NCBI GenBank assembly: GCA_016708875.1
Contig: JADJFA010000035.1
Location: 1-53,884, forward strand
Reading direction: 5' to 3'
From: Lewinellaceae bacterium
GTDB taxonomy: Bacteria > Bacteroidota > Bacteroidia > Chitinophagales > Saprospiraceae
Length of the DNA: 53,884 nucleotides
The translations under genes were made by a program, and so were the position numbers. Within the stretch, counting starts at the first letter, position 1. Each line of letters starts with the position of its first letter. Under the pieces are notes generated by a model that searched no databases, was not told where the DNA came from, and worked only from the letters and a program-made list of their open reading frames with translations. Shown here in pieces: positions 26,210 through 35,491 of this stretch.

Positions 26210-26238
26210 CTTGAGTCCAAAATCCCCCACTACCTTTG
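26210..26238 (+). promoter_or_regulatory. Candidate promoter CTTG-N17-TACCTTTG for the DUF4293 gene
   Basis: TACCTTTG at 26231-26238 is preceded at 17 nt by CTTG (26210-26213), a one-base variant of TTTG. The gene's ATG is 22 nt downstream. Confidence 0.5.
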
Positions 26239-26260
26239 CCGACCAAATTTTTGTTACAAA

Positions 26261-26713
26261 ATGATCCAACGTATTCAATCCATCTACTTGTTTTTAGCCG
26301 CAGCCGCCATGGGCAGCTCGATTTTTTCCATTGGCAACCGCATCTGGCGAGGCTACTGCAATGGCCGCCACAGGCGACAATTTTTTTGCCGACGGTATTT
26401 ATTGGGCCAAAGAATCCCCTGCCTGGATGGGGCTAACTTTTTTAATTGCAGGAGCTATTTTTACCATTTTTCTGTACAAAAACCGCCCACGACAAATGCA
26501 ATTGACAGGCGGGATTGCTTTTGGAGCTGTGCTCATTTTGGTGCTGTTTGCAACACTTGGCTATTACTATGCAGACCGTTTGCCGGAAGGTGCAGATGCA
26601 CATTTGGCGCTAGGTAGCGCTTTCCCGCTTATTGCAGTTCCTTTGCTTATTTTGGCTTATCGTGCGATCAAAAAGACGAAGCATTGGTGCGTTCGTCGGA
26701 TCGGTTGCGGTGA
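26261..26713 (+). CDS. DUF4293 integral membrane protein, two one-base frameshifts
   Basis: The product begins MIQRIQSIYLFLAAAAMGSS, the conserved DUF4293 opening. Adding one T to the six at 26322-26327 links it to PLATASGEATAMAATGDNFF, then WMGLTFLIAGAIFTIFLYKN and later hydrophobic segments, giving about four membrane helices. Adding one A to the five at 26670-26674 yields the C-terminus IKKDEALVRSSDRLR with a stop at 26713, which is the family's usual ending. Without that repair the frame runs on through the palindromes to 26789. About 151 aa. Function unknown. Confidence 0.85.
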
Positions 26714-26720
26714 AATTATT

Positions 26721-26773
26721 CCTGGAACGCTGTTCCGGGGTAGAATGATCTCACCCGGAACAGCGTTCCGGGG
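26721..26773. repeat. GGAACAGCGTTCC palindrome pair upstream of the TraB-like gene
   Basis: Two units in opposite orientation: CCTGGAACGCTGTTCCGGGG (26721-26740) and CCCGGAACAGCGTTCCGGGG (26754-26773). The pair ends 18 nt before the ATG at 26792 and begins 8 nt after the DUF4293 stop. Confidence 0.87.
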
Positions 26774-26791
26774 AAAAAATCTACATTGACT

Positions 26792-27710
26792 ATGAAAAAC
26801 TTAGCAATATTTCTTGTCTCCTTTATACTGGGGGCAATTGGCTGCAAACCCGCTGAAAAAGCGGTTAGCTACACACCAGAAAATATCGTACCGACCGAAA
26901 AGTCGCTCGTGTGGAAAATAAGTGGCAAGGGCCTGAAGAAACCATCCTTCCTGTACGGTACCATTCACATGATTCCTAAAAGTGAATTTGAACTTCCAGG
27001 CACTGTGCGGGAGGCTTTGGACAATGCGCCGCATCGCATTTGAAATAGACATGAAACAAATGACCAACATAGTCAGCCAAATGAGCCTGATTACGAAGTC
27101 ATTCATGGCGGGCGGCAAAACCTGAAAGACCTGTTAAATGCAGAAGACTACGCACTTGTAAAGGCTAAAATGGCCGAAAAAGGCCTCCCCGGTGGAATGT
27201 TCGAGCGCATGAAACCCATGTTTCTCAGCACTTTATTCAGCACCGACGAAGAAAACCCGATTGCGGGCGGGGCCATTACTTCGGTAGAAATGGAACTCTA
27301 TCGTATGAGCAAACACCGCAAATTAGAGTCGGCGGGCTTGGAAACTGCGGCTTACCAGATGTCGGTTTTCGACAGCATTCCTTACGAGGCGCAGGCCAAA
27401 ATGTTGGTGGATGGTCCGAAGTATGGATACTACCAGCACAGAGGAGAGCCAACTCGATGAGATGCTCCGCCTTTACCGCGAACAGGACATTACCGCGATG
27501 CAAGCCTTGATTGGTGAAGACAATAGCATGGGCCAATACGAAGACTTTCTCCTTAATAATCGCAACCAGAACTGGATACCTGTGATGGGTAAGATGATGG
27601 CCGAAAAACCGACGCTTTTTGCGGTGGGTGCGGGTCACCTTGGCGGGAAGCAGGGAGTAGTGGCTTTGTTGCGGAAGGAGGGGTATCGGGTGGAGGTGGC
27701 CATTGAATGA
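26792..27710 (+). CDS. TraB/GumN family lipoprotein, frameshifted
   Basis: ATG 26792 begins MKNLAIFLVSFILGAIGC, a lipoprotein signal. Next comes SLVWKISGKGLKKPSFLYGT with the conserved GTIH, and after frameshifts near 27035, 27118 and 27425 the segments IAFEIDMKQMTNIV, LKDLLNAEDYALVKAKMAEK, ESAGLETAAYQMSVFDSIPY, QDITAMQALIGED and finally FAVGAGHLGGKQGVVALLRK, the other conserved TraB/GumN motif. Repaired length about 305 aa. The family shares two GxxH motifs with Tiki metalloproteases, so a protease role is possible but not shown for this protein. Confidence 0.84.
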
Positions 27711-27778
27711 AGTGATGGAGTGATAAAGTGATGGAGTGATTTGTTGTGGATAAAGTCTTAGAAAACTTTGCGAGGAGG

Positions 27779-27809
27779 GTTGTAGAAATGTTTAAACGAT
27801 TTACCTTTG
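27779..27809 (+). promoter_or_regulatory. Candidate promoter GTTG-N19-TACCTTTG for the tRNA
   Basis: TACCTTTG at 27802-27809 with GTTG at 27779-27782; the tRNA starts 21 nt after the box. Confidence 0.55.
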
Positions 27810-27830
27810 CACCCGCTTTTGAAAAAGCAT

Positions 27831-27905
27831 GGCGCGATAGCTCAAATCGGTTAGAGCGCGCGATTCATAATCGCGAGGTCGGGAGTTCAAGTCTCCCCCG
27901 CGCTA
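27831..27905 (+). tRNA. tRNA with CAU anticodon (elongator Met or Ile2)
   Basis: A full cloverleaf of 75 nt: acceptor GGCGCGA / CCGCGCT (with a G-U first pair and an A-C last pair), D arm GCTC...GAGC, anticodon stem CGCGA/TCGCG around loop TTCATAA (CAT at 27866-27868), variable AGGTC and T arm GGGAG-TTCAAGT-CTCCC. CCA is not encoded. The anticodon stem lacks the three G-C pairs of an initiator tRNA. Whether it is Met or lysidine-modified Ile cannot be settled by eye. Confidence 0.93.
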
Positions 27906-27922
27906 CTTTAACAACACAAATA

Positions 27923-27954
27923 CCTGATTGTCAAACAATCAGGCATTATTTTTT
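27923..27954 (+). terminator. Intrinsic terminator after the tRNA
   Basis: CCTGATTGT / ACAATCAGG stem with a short loop, then CATTATTTTTT. Confidence 0.75.
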
Positions 27955-28066
27955 CTACAGGACTTGCTCTCTAAAACCCGCCGCTCAATAGATTTATGGT
28001 TATGCAAACCGCACCCATACCGAGCGGTATAGGACAAGCTCACTGGCATTTTCAACTTTAAGGAAA

Positions 28067-28461
28067 TCAGAAGGGCGAAAGCCCTTCCGTAGAAGTGCCG
28101 TCGAAGTAGGCACGTTCTTTTTTGTAGAGGTTATTACATTCCTCCCGTGTCTTTACAAAGATGAAGGTCACAACGCCCTCACATTCGCCGTTTGGGGTGT
28201 CCGGGTCTGAAACTGGACACTCAATTTCTTCGCCCAGTTTTTGGCAGCACTCGTACTTCCGATAAAGCAAACGGTATTGTGGGCGTTCCCCAAAACCCAC
28301 TTTGTATACCCCTAACATATTGCCCACCATCGGCTCACCCTTGCCAGGGTTTTCGATAACGGCTTGCACCTGCTCGAAAACCAGTTTTTTAACAGGCTTA
28401 TTTTTCTTGAAAGCCTTACATCTCGCTCAAATTGAGAATGAAAGGAGACTTTGTAGGGCAT
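28067..28461 (-). CDS. RelE/ParE-like toxin, frameshifted
   Basis: ATG 28461 reads MPYKVSFHSQFERD; a one-base shift near 28415 continues as KAFKKNKPVKKLVFEQVQAV, then GEPMVGNMLGVYKVGFGERP, YRLLYRKYECC and VVTFIFVKTREECNNLYKKE. The order (N-terminal strand and helix, a P-x-VG-x-L segment, a YRLLY strand, a late FIFV-x-x-R-E) is that of the RelE/ParE/HigB fold. An unusual Cys-rich insert (CCQKLGEEIECPVSDPDTPN) sits between the last two strands. About 131 aa. It is the last gene of a short minus-strand run and follows another small gene by 16 nt, the usual toxin position. The assignment is from fold-level pattern, not from a close homologue. Confidence 0.6.
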
Positions 28462-28477
28462 GGCAGGTGTTTTTCAT

Positions 28478-28776
28478 TCAGTCTTTAAAAAGGTCGTAGA
28501 GAGCTTTTGCCGTGGGTGGGGTTGCTACGGCTTCCTCCACCATTTTATCTAAAAACCGTTGATATCCTTCCGAGGCTTCATTTATCGGTGCATCATTAGC
28601 CGCTACTTGCAAATCATCAAAAATCGAAATCAGGCTTTTATTAGTTTGAATATTTCAACCTCAACCGACGAGGCATCTGGGTGTAGGAAGGCATTGGATG
28701 TTTTTTCCCGAATTACTGTGATTTTTTCGGGAGAGAGAAACATATCCAAAATGGCTTTTGCTTCCTCCACGTCCAT
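28478..28776 (-). CDS. Small hypothetical protein, possible antitoxin, frameshifted
   Basis: ATG 28776 reads MDVEEAKAILDMFLSPEKIT and ASSVEVEIFKLIK; a one-base shift near 28645 continues LISIFDDLQVAANDAPINEA and LDKMVEEAVATPPTAKALYD before the stop. About 99 residues, acidic and mostly helical in appearance. I do not recognise a family. Its position directly ahead of the RelE-like gene suggests an antitoxin, but no DNA-binding motif is seen. Confidence 0.5.
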
Positions 28777-28777
28777 C

Positions 28778-28975
28778 CTAAAATGGTTTCTTGCATTTCA
28801 AATAAAAAGCATTTAGCGGACGAAGTAGCAAAGTGATATGCGGTCGTTTACCGAGGTTGGGGTTTTCCTTATTTTTACGTAGTTCTTTAAAATCCGTATC
28901 GTTCGCAACTTCCAACGCGGAGCGCAAAACGGTAGGCATTAGAAATGAATTGGTATAGGAAAGTGCGGATGTCAT
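28778..28975 (-). CDS. Hypothetical protein, 65 aa
   Basis: The frame reads MTSALSYTNSFLMPTVLRSA and ends 1 nt before the next ATG (28776), as in an operon. It has a basic C-terminal half (GKRPHITLLLRPLN). No family recognised. It could be a fragment of a larger gene broken by frameshift. Confidence 0.35.
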   Translation of the reverse strand: MTSALSYTNSFLMPTVLRSALEVANDTDFKELRKNKENPNLGKRPHITLLLRPLNAFYLKCKKPF

Positions 28976-29303
28976 AATTGGAAGGTTTCACTTTGGACAA
29001 TTGTACGACATTCAAATTTTAGTCCAAATTCTGGACAAACATAACGTCCCAACCCTCATACCTGTTTCAGAAAGTTATGTTTTTTACGATTGGTCGCGGT
29101 TCTTGTTTTGAACTCCGCACTTTTTGACACAAAAATACAAAAACGGCTTAAGCCCCTCCACTTTCCCCTATCAATAAAAAAGACGAGCGCAGTCTTTACG
29201 ACCACGTCGGCTTTTGCCCTGGCATAACTCGCGGTTATGCAAACCGCGCCAACTTCCAAAGCAATGCAAGACAAAGATATGATTTTTCTACTTCGTGAGA
29301 GGT
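28976..29303. other. Gap without a supported gene
   Basis: About 330 nt of AT-rich DNA. A 72-codon frame on the minus strand (29056-29274) shows no protein-like composition or family. A GGTTATGCAAACCGC word at 29231-29245 repeats one at 27996-28010. Confidence 0.3.
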
Positions 29304-29647
29304 CTAACCTTTTCCATGAAGTCGGAATAATTCTTTAATCAATTTCGTCAAAGCAATTACTAAACCATCACCAAATTGTCTCACTTCCAGTTGAATATTG
29401 GGGACATATACCTCTGCAATTTGTGTTTCCGGTTCGTCTCCAGGTCTTAGTACCCTCGCTTGCCCTTCAACAAGAGTAAGGTTATATCCTGTAATAAAAT
29501 TCAGGATTTTCAAAAACCAGCTTCCGTTTTTTTAAAATTGCCGCCTTCAATATTCGGGAATTGCAGGAAATTAGAAGGGACGTTTAAATCTCCTACATGA
29601 GAAAATTCAAATTCTTGGGTGTCTGGGTTAAATAGTAGCATTGTCAT
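29304..29647 (-). CDS. Hypothetical protein, frameshifted
   Basis: ATG 29647 reads MTMLLFNPDTQEFEFSHVGD and VPSNFLQFPNIEGGNFKKTE; a one-base shift near 29520 continues LKILNFITGYNLTLVEGQAR and NIQLEVRQFGDGLVIALTKL. About 113 residues. No family recognised. It begins 12 nt after the stop of the next gene upstream (29659), suggesting co-transcription. Confidence 0.5.
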
Positions 29648-29658
29648 TTTTTCAGGTA

Positions 29659-29970
29659 TTAGATATGTTGAAGTTGAAATCCAAATAGGTCAAAAAAAAT
29701 GCCACGGACTAATTCTGTCATTATGTCACAAACGCCGCCCTTCAATCCGGGTGGTGTATGTATATCAGGAAATTTTAAAGATGAAGAGCCTGTACTAATT
29801 ATGAGAATACTGCGTATCCACTCTTTTGCAAACGCTTCTACATCGTTTCCTAGATGCTGTACAGGAGCTTTTACGGCTAATAGTTCGCTTTTAATATCCT
29901 CGATTGTCGGAGCAAAGATGTTACCCTCTAAAAAGTGCTCAGTTCTTGCGTTAGCTTTTTTCCCTTCCAT
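29659..29970 (-). CDS. Hypothetical protein, 103 aa
   Basis: The frame reads MEGKKANARTEHFLEGNIFA and ends FFDLFGFQLQHI. The middle IEDIKSELLAVKAPVQHLGN is likely helical. No family recognised. It leads directly into the gene at 29304-29647. Confidence 0.45.
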   Translation of the reverse strand: MEGKKANARTEHFLEGNIFAPTIEDIKSELLAVKAPVQHLGNDVEAFAKEWIRSILIISTGSSSLKFPDIHTPPGLKGGVCDIMTELVRGIFFDLFGFQLQHI

Positions 29971-30014
29971 TGTATAACCCTACCAGCCCTTTTACATCTT
30001 CGGGCTTTTTACGG

Positions 30015-30128
30015 TTAGTTTAGTCCCAAAACCGGAATACCATGTTTGCCCTGGTTGCGGTATTGGTTGTGAAATCCAAATGTTTTTAATTCCTCGGCTG
30101 TGTAATAAGAAACTACTGATTCATTCAT
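30015..30128 (-). CDS. Short ORF, 37 aa, possibly a fragment
   Basis: MNESVVSYYTAEELKTFGFH and NQYRNQGKHGIPVLGLN follow directly after an intrinsic terminator, so this may be the true start of the next transcription unit. The frame is open to 30236 but that extension reads through the terminator. In another frame just downstream is KKPEDVKGLVGLYNG, which may be its continuation after a frameshift. Confidence 0.3.
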   Translation of the reverse strand: MNESVVSYYTAEELKTFGFHNQYRNQGKHGIPVLGLN

Positions 30129-30147
30129 GTCTCGAAAGTTTAGAGAT

Positions 30148-30183
30148 GAAAAACGCAGCCCCGGAGTGTCCGGCGCAGCGTTT
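30148..30183 (-). terminator. Intrinsic terminator in the small-gene region
   Basis: Arms AAACGC / GCGTTT with an inner CCGG / CCGG stem; T runs follow on both strands (TTTTT on minus, GTTTTTT on plus), so it may work in both directions. Confidence 0.6.
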
Positions 30184-30247
30184 GTTTTTTGAATTTTAGC
30201 ACACTTTGGTGACTTTTTATCCAAGGTAAAACCCAAATCTCAGAGGC

Positions 30248-30472
30248 TCACCCTTTCGTATCGCTTTGCTTTTCATATTTTGACAGCCATGCCTTTGCCC
30301 AAGCTTCAGCCCTGTTTTTGTCTTCGTAATACTTTTCTGGCGAGGCGTCTAAGTAGCATTTATAAACCCCCTCGAAGTCGGGGCCAACTTCCGCCCATCC
30401 ATCCATTTTTTTGTAAGTTTTAAAGGTGAGAAGCCGCCTGGTACCCACGGTACAGTTTCGTATAGTTTGCAT
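30248..30472 (-). CDS. Hypothetical protein, up to 74 aa
   Basis: The convincing part starts MDGWAEVGPDFEGVYKCYLD (ATG near 30406) and continues SPEKYYEDKNRAEAWAKAWL to the stop at 30248, upstream of the terminator at 30148-30183. It is acidic and Trp/Tyr rich. No family recognised. Confidence 0.4.
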   Translation of the reverse strand: MQTIRNCTVGTRRLLTFKTYKKMDGWAEVGPDFEGVYKCYLDASPEKYYEDKNRAEAWAKAWLSKYEKQSDTKG

Positions 30473-30839
30473 ACGCTTCCGCGCATGGGGTATCTACGAA
30501 GATAATAAATTTTAAGGCATTTTCCGCTTTTTATCCAAAATAAAAAAGGAGGTTGCGCCAGAAACGGCGGGCCTCTTTCTAAATTTTGCAGTCTTTGCCG
30601 CTTCACCGAATGCCGTGGGCCAGGTTCGTGAGCCTTGCGTTTTTCTTTTGGTTAGCATCGTTTTTGAGACCTTGTGTATCTTCACAAGAATTTTTAAGGC
30701 CGCTGTTGGTACTTTGCATTGGTAGAAGACGCTACTTTTCGGCGGGCAAACATTTAATCCGCTAAAATTCTCCCGTTCCCGGCCTGTAATCTCCTGCAAA
30801 AGTCTCAGGATCTATTAACCAATCAATTTTACCTACCGG
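30473..30839. other. Gap without a supported gene upstream of the first surface giant
   Basis: About 370 nt. A 95-codon minus-strand frame (30512-30799) looks non-coding. A GGATAAAAAG word near 30528-30540 (minus) repeats one near 30220-30231. No clear promoter for the plus-strand gene was found. Confidence 0.3.
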
Positions 30840-33800
30840 ATGAACTGCAAAAATTCGCCCGACACAATCACTGCTACTTTCAGTATTTTGTGTCTTCTTC
30901 TTGCCCTTTGTTTAAGCGCAATTTCTCCAGGTCACAGATGTCGTATCTGGTCCCTACAATCCTCAAAGCCTTATTTCCAATGTGTTTTTGGCGCAGGTGT
31001 AGAGGTCACCAACATTCAATTCAATGGTGACCCCCGGGCTGTGGGGTATTTTTCTGGCGGCACAACGTCTATCGGCATCGAGCGTGGCATTGTGCTCACG
31101 AGCGGATTTGCAAGTGAAGTCGAGGAAGATGGAGTGTTTTTTGCAGACAATACCAACATTGGCGGCTCCGTAGAGGCCAGCCTCGAACCAATTGCCACAG
31201 ATGCTCAACGATGTGGCAGTTTATACCATCACCTTCATTCCGAATGCCGATACGTTGCGGTTTCGCTACAGTTTTGGTTCAGAGGAATATCCCGAGTACG
31301 CTTGCAGCCCTTTTAATGATGTTTTTGGGTTTTTCATTCAGGGGCCGGGCTATCCGACTTTTACAAATATTGCCATTATTCCAGGCACTGCTTTACCGGT
31401 GTCAATCAACAATATTCACCCCAACAACCCTAACTACGCTCCCTGCCCGCCTCTTAATGTCCAATACTACAACGACAATAACAACGGCAACAATCAACCC
31501 GTTTACGATGGCTTCACAGATGTATTTACTGCTATGGCAGTTGTAACACCTTGTCAACCATACACCATCAAACTTGCCATCTCTGATGTGGGTGACACGG
31601 CGTATGATTCCGGTGTGTTTTTGGAGGCGAAAAGTTTTGGCACTGGTTCGCTGCTCGTGAATTCAGCTACGGTGAGTGCAGATGGCACAATAGCCGAGGG
31701 ATGTGTGCCGGGTTCGGTTACATTTACCCTGCCTGAAATCCGCGCGCAAAATTATCCAATCGTTTTCAATGTCACAGGCACAGCCACTCCAGGGGTTGAT
31801 TATCAGCCCATTCCAACTACTTTGGTAATTCCTGCCGGACAATCCACCGTCACCGTACCTATCACTGCTTTTGAGGATGGCATTGCTGAATCAGCAGAGT
31901 CTATTATAATCTCTGTGCAAGTGGATCCGTGCAACTTTGATACAGTACACCTTTTTATTCGTGACAGAATTCTGGCACCGCCGCTGATGAACGACACTTC
32001 GGTCTGCCTGCCTAATACTCCCATAACACTCAACGCTACAGTGCCTACGCCAGTGCCGCCCGCACCAACATTTACCAATCAGACTGACTTTCCAATACCG
32101 AATAATAGCGGTCCGGTCAATTCCAGCGTCACTGTATTTGGTGTTCAACCTACAATCTTGGGTCCTGGAGTAATCCGCTCCGTTTGTATGAATGTGGATC
32201 ACACCTGGATTGATGATGTTGATGCCTATCTCATTTCCCCAGGCGGAATTGTGCTTGAACTCACAACCGACAACGGCGGCAATGGAGACAATTATACCAA
32301 CACCTGTTTTACCCCAACGGCCTCTACCATTATCAGTTTCCCAGGGCCATTTGCTCCTGCTACCGCTGCACCGTTTACAGGGGACTGGCTTCCAGAAGGC
32401 CCTTGGACCGACCTTTGGGGAGAACCTTCCAATGGGAACTGGCGCTTGCGTTTGACAGACGATCAACTAAATATTAATGGCATTTTGCGTGATTGGACTA
32501 TAACCTTCGAGCCGAGTTATAATGTGACTTACGCTTGGTCACCCGGCACAGGTCTCAGTTGCACGGATTGCCCGAACCCGATTGCAACCATCTCACAGAC
32601 AGGCATTTATAATGTTACTGCCACTGATTCGTATGGCTGTACCGTTACAGAAGATATAGAATTGAGCGTCGGTTCGCTTACTGCTGCTGTTGCGGTTTTA
32701 CAACCTATTAATTGTTATGGACAAAAAGGAAGCCTACAAGCTTCTGCAGCAGGAAATAACGCTTATGTGTGGAATACCGGGCAAACGACAGCCACCATAT
32801 CCAATCTTAACCCCGGTACATATACGGTGACCATCACCAATATCGGCGCCGCTTGTACCGCCACTAGCTCGGTAACGCTGACAGAACCGTCTGAACTTTT
32901 TGCCACCGCGTCGCCACACGATGTCACTTGTTTTGGACTGGTAACGGGTACGGCTGCGGTACACCCCACAGGCGGTGTAACACCTTACACATATTTATGG
33001 AACAACGGCCTTATGGCTGACAGCATTTCCAATTTGTTGGCAGGAACTTATACCGTTACGGTTACAGATGATAATGGTTGTCAAAAAACTACATCCATGC
33101 AGGTTTTTGAACCTGCTGCAATTCAGATTCTGACGGCCTTGAACAGAAGTCCGTCGTGTTTTGGCCTCTCGGATGGGCAACTTACCACTTATGCTGTGGG
33201 AGGAACTACACCTTTTGTATTTGTGTGGAACACAGGACAGATTAACCAAGGCATTACCAATATCTCCGCAGGCACCTATACTGTTACAGCCACCGATGGG
33301 AACGGCTGTTCGCAGGTTAAAACCGAGACAGTAACCCAGCCAGCGCTCTTAACCAGTTTTGCTACGCCCGAAGCAGTCAAATGTTTTGGTAAAAACACGG
33401 GTGCGCTCCATCTTGACGCTGCGGGCGGAACGCCACAATACTCCGTTGCGTGGTTAGGTCCCAATGGCTATTCAGGTAGTGGACTCAACATCGCAAACCT
33501 TTTTGCAGGACAGTATTCTGCCATTGTTACGGATGCTAACGGATGTACCAGTGTCTCGACGACCAATGTGAATCAACCCACGGAGCTATTGCTTGCATTG
33601 CCCCCGATTTCAGATACCGTTTGCTTCTTTGGTTCCAATGGGACTGCTACTGTGATAGGTACCGGGGGAACTTCGCCCTTTTCATATCAGTGGGATGCTA
33701 ACAACCAAACCACGCAGACCGCTACCGGACTTTCATCCAAGGCATACCACGTGACCATTACGGATGCGAATGGCTGTGTTACTTCTGGCGAAACCTTTAT

Positions 33801-35307
33801 TCAACAACAGGACGAATTAAACACCTACGCTGAAACCCAAGCCTCCGGTTGTCACAATGGCTTTGACGGAACGGGTGCTGTGGTCTCCATCTTTTATGGT
33901 GCAACCCCCGCCAACATATCCGACTTTACCTATCATTGGAATACTTCGCCCCCTAAATCAGGCTTGACAGTGACTGGCCTTCAAGGAGGCCAAACATACA
34001 TCGTCACAGCCACAGACAAGCTTGGATGCACTGCAACTACTACAGTGCTTGTAGGCAACCCGCTTCCTTTAGAGACTTCCGTAACGGGGGCTTCAGACAC
34101 GAAATGTAAGGGCGATGCCACAGGATGGGCTTCTGCACGTGCCGAAGGCGGTATTGCTCCTTACACCTGGTTTTGGAATGGCGGCACTACCCCCAACGAT
34201 TCGTTGGTGCAGGGACTTGTTGCGGGTACATACCGCGTCACTATCACCGATGCAAACGGTTGTCCAGGCACCTCAAGTGTGACCATCGGCGAGCCTAGCG
34301 CCTTGCAGGTGAACATTTTACCCAGCCATGTAAAATGTTTTGGAGAAAGCACTGGCAGTGCAAAAGCTACCCCTTCTGGCGGTGTCGGCCCGTATCAGAT
34401 TGTCTGGGCTGATGGTACCACCTCAGCTACCATTCAGAACCTTCCGGTGGGTACTTATACTATGAGCGTGACGGATGCCAACGGTTGCATCACACCCGCC
34501 TCTGTTGTGGTGGAGCAACCATCTGAAGCAGTTGGCGGCACAGCAACCATGGAAGAACCGCGCTGCAATGGCGGTCATGACGGACGAATATTGATGACTG
34601 GCACAGGTGGTACCCCGCCATATAGGTACGCTTTGGACGACAAACCAGTTAATGGCTCACCCATACAAATTGGCATTACAGCGGGAATTTACAATCCCAA
34701 AATTGTGGATGTCAATGGCTGTGCATTTGTGCTTACCCCCATCACAGTCACTCAGCCAGACCCCATTCTGGTAGATTTGGGACCGGATATCCATTACCCA
34801 TTTGGGCAGGATACACAGTTGCTCGCCACAGTACTAAATGCCAGAGGTGTGACGCAATATGCCTGGACTCCAGCCGACAGCATCTGGCTCAGTTGCCTCG
34901 ACTGCCGGAATCCTTCGGTGTATTCGCTTGAACACCCAACTTATTTTGAAGTTGTGGTGACGGACTCGCTAGGTTGTCGGGCCCAAGACCAGATTTTGGT
35001 ATCTGTGGAAAAACAGCGCAAGGTGTTCGTCCCAACTGGCTTTACGCCCAATGGAGATTTCACCAACGATCTGCTGCTCGTTCATGGCCAGAGCAATTCC
35101 AAAGCATTGGATTTCAGGGTTTTTGACCGTTGGGGCGAGATGGTATTTCAGTTGAAAGATTTTGCCTTTAACGACGAGAGCATGGGTTGGGACGGTACCT
35201 TCCGAAATCAGCCTTGCGATCCGGGTATATACGTCTGGATACTCGAAGTGGAATATGTAGACGGCGTGCGCGAGGTGTTTAAGGGGAATACGACGTTGAT
35301 TCGGTAG
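30840..35307 (+). CDS. Giant surface protein: choice-of-anchor L, Calx-beta-like, P-domain, SprB repeats, T9SS type B domain; frameshifted
   Basis: About 1,490 codons from ATG 30840. Frameshifts near 30920, 30990 and 31200 divide the N-terminus; the rest (31205-35307) is one frame. Domains in order: signal peptide region; choice-of-anchor L domain (GGTTSIGIERGIVLTSGFAS, RFRYSFGSEEYPEYACSPFN, DVFGFFIQGPGYP; 31000-31650); a Calx-beta-like domain (GTATPGVDYQPIPTTLVIPA; about 31670-31930); a proprotein-convertase P-like domain (HTWIDDVDAYLISPGGIVLE, GNWRLRLTDDQLNINGILRD; 32100-32510); about nine SprB-type repeats with the pattern CFG...GGxxPYxYxWNxG...GTYTVTVTDxNGC (32690-34760); and a gliding-motility C-terminal domain (FVPTGFTPNGDFTNDLLLVH, FDRWGEMVFQ, WDGTFRNQPCDPGIYVWILE), the T9SS type B signal. 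Likely an exported adhesin, SprB-like in repeat content. Confidence 0.88.
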
Positions 35308-35385
35308 GGGCGACCCTCGTGGTCGCCCGTGGCCGCCCGAAGTCGGGCGACAAGGGCGCCGGGACAAGGGTCGCCCGAACGGATT
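35307..35385. repeat. GC-rich inverted repeat (GGGCGACC / GGTCGCCC)
   Basis: Several GGGCGACC and GGTCGCCC words in both orientations, with outer arms GGGCGACCCT (35309-35318) and AGGGTCGCCC near 35369-35378, directly after the stop. Confidence 0.65.
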
Positions 35386-35453
35386 TAAAGGGCCGCCCCC
35401 ACAGCTTGATAAGCATTGATGAAAGATATCGATGATTTCGTAAACCTATTCAC

Positions 35454-35491
35454 AAAAAAGGGCATCTCTCGATTGAGGGATGCCCTTTTTT
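35454..35491. terminator. Intrinsic terminator after the first surface giant
   Basis: AAAAAGGGCATC / GATGCCCTTTTT stem (12 bp) with a 12-nt loop containing CTC...GAG. The flanks are A-rich and T-rich, so it can act in either direction. Confidence 0.88.

Noticed and set aside
30512..30799. 95-codon minus-strand frame upstream of the first surface giant
   Set aside because: No domain, mixed composition and a probable hairpin inside; kept only as part of an unassigned gap.
27831..30839. Attachment site or integrase linked to the tRNA
   Set aside because: I looked for a second copy of the tRNA 3' end and for a recombinase in the stretch and saw neither; the Xer recombinase at 3666-4571 is 23 kb away and is next to rpsU.
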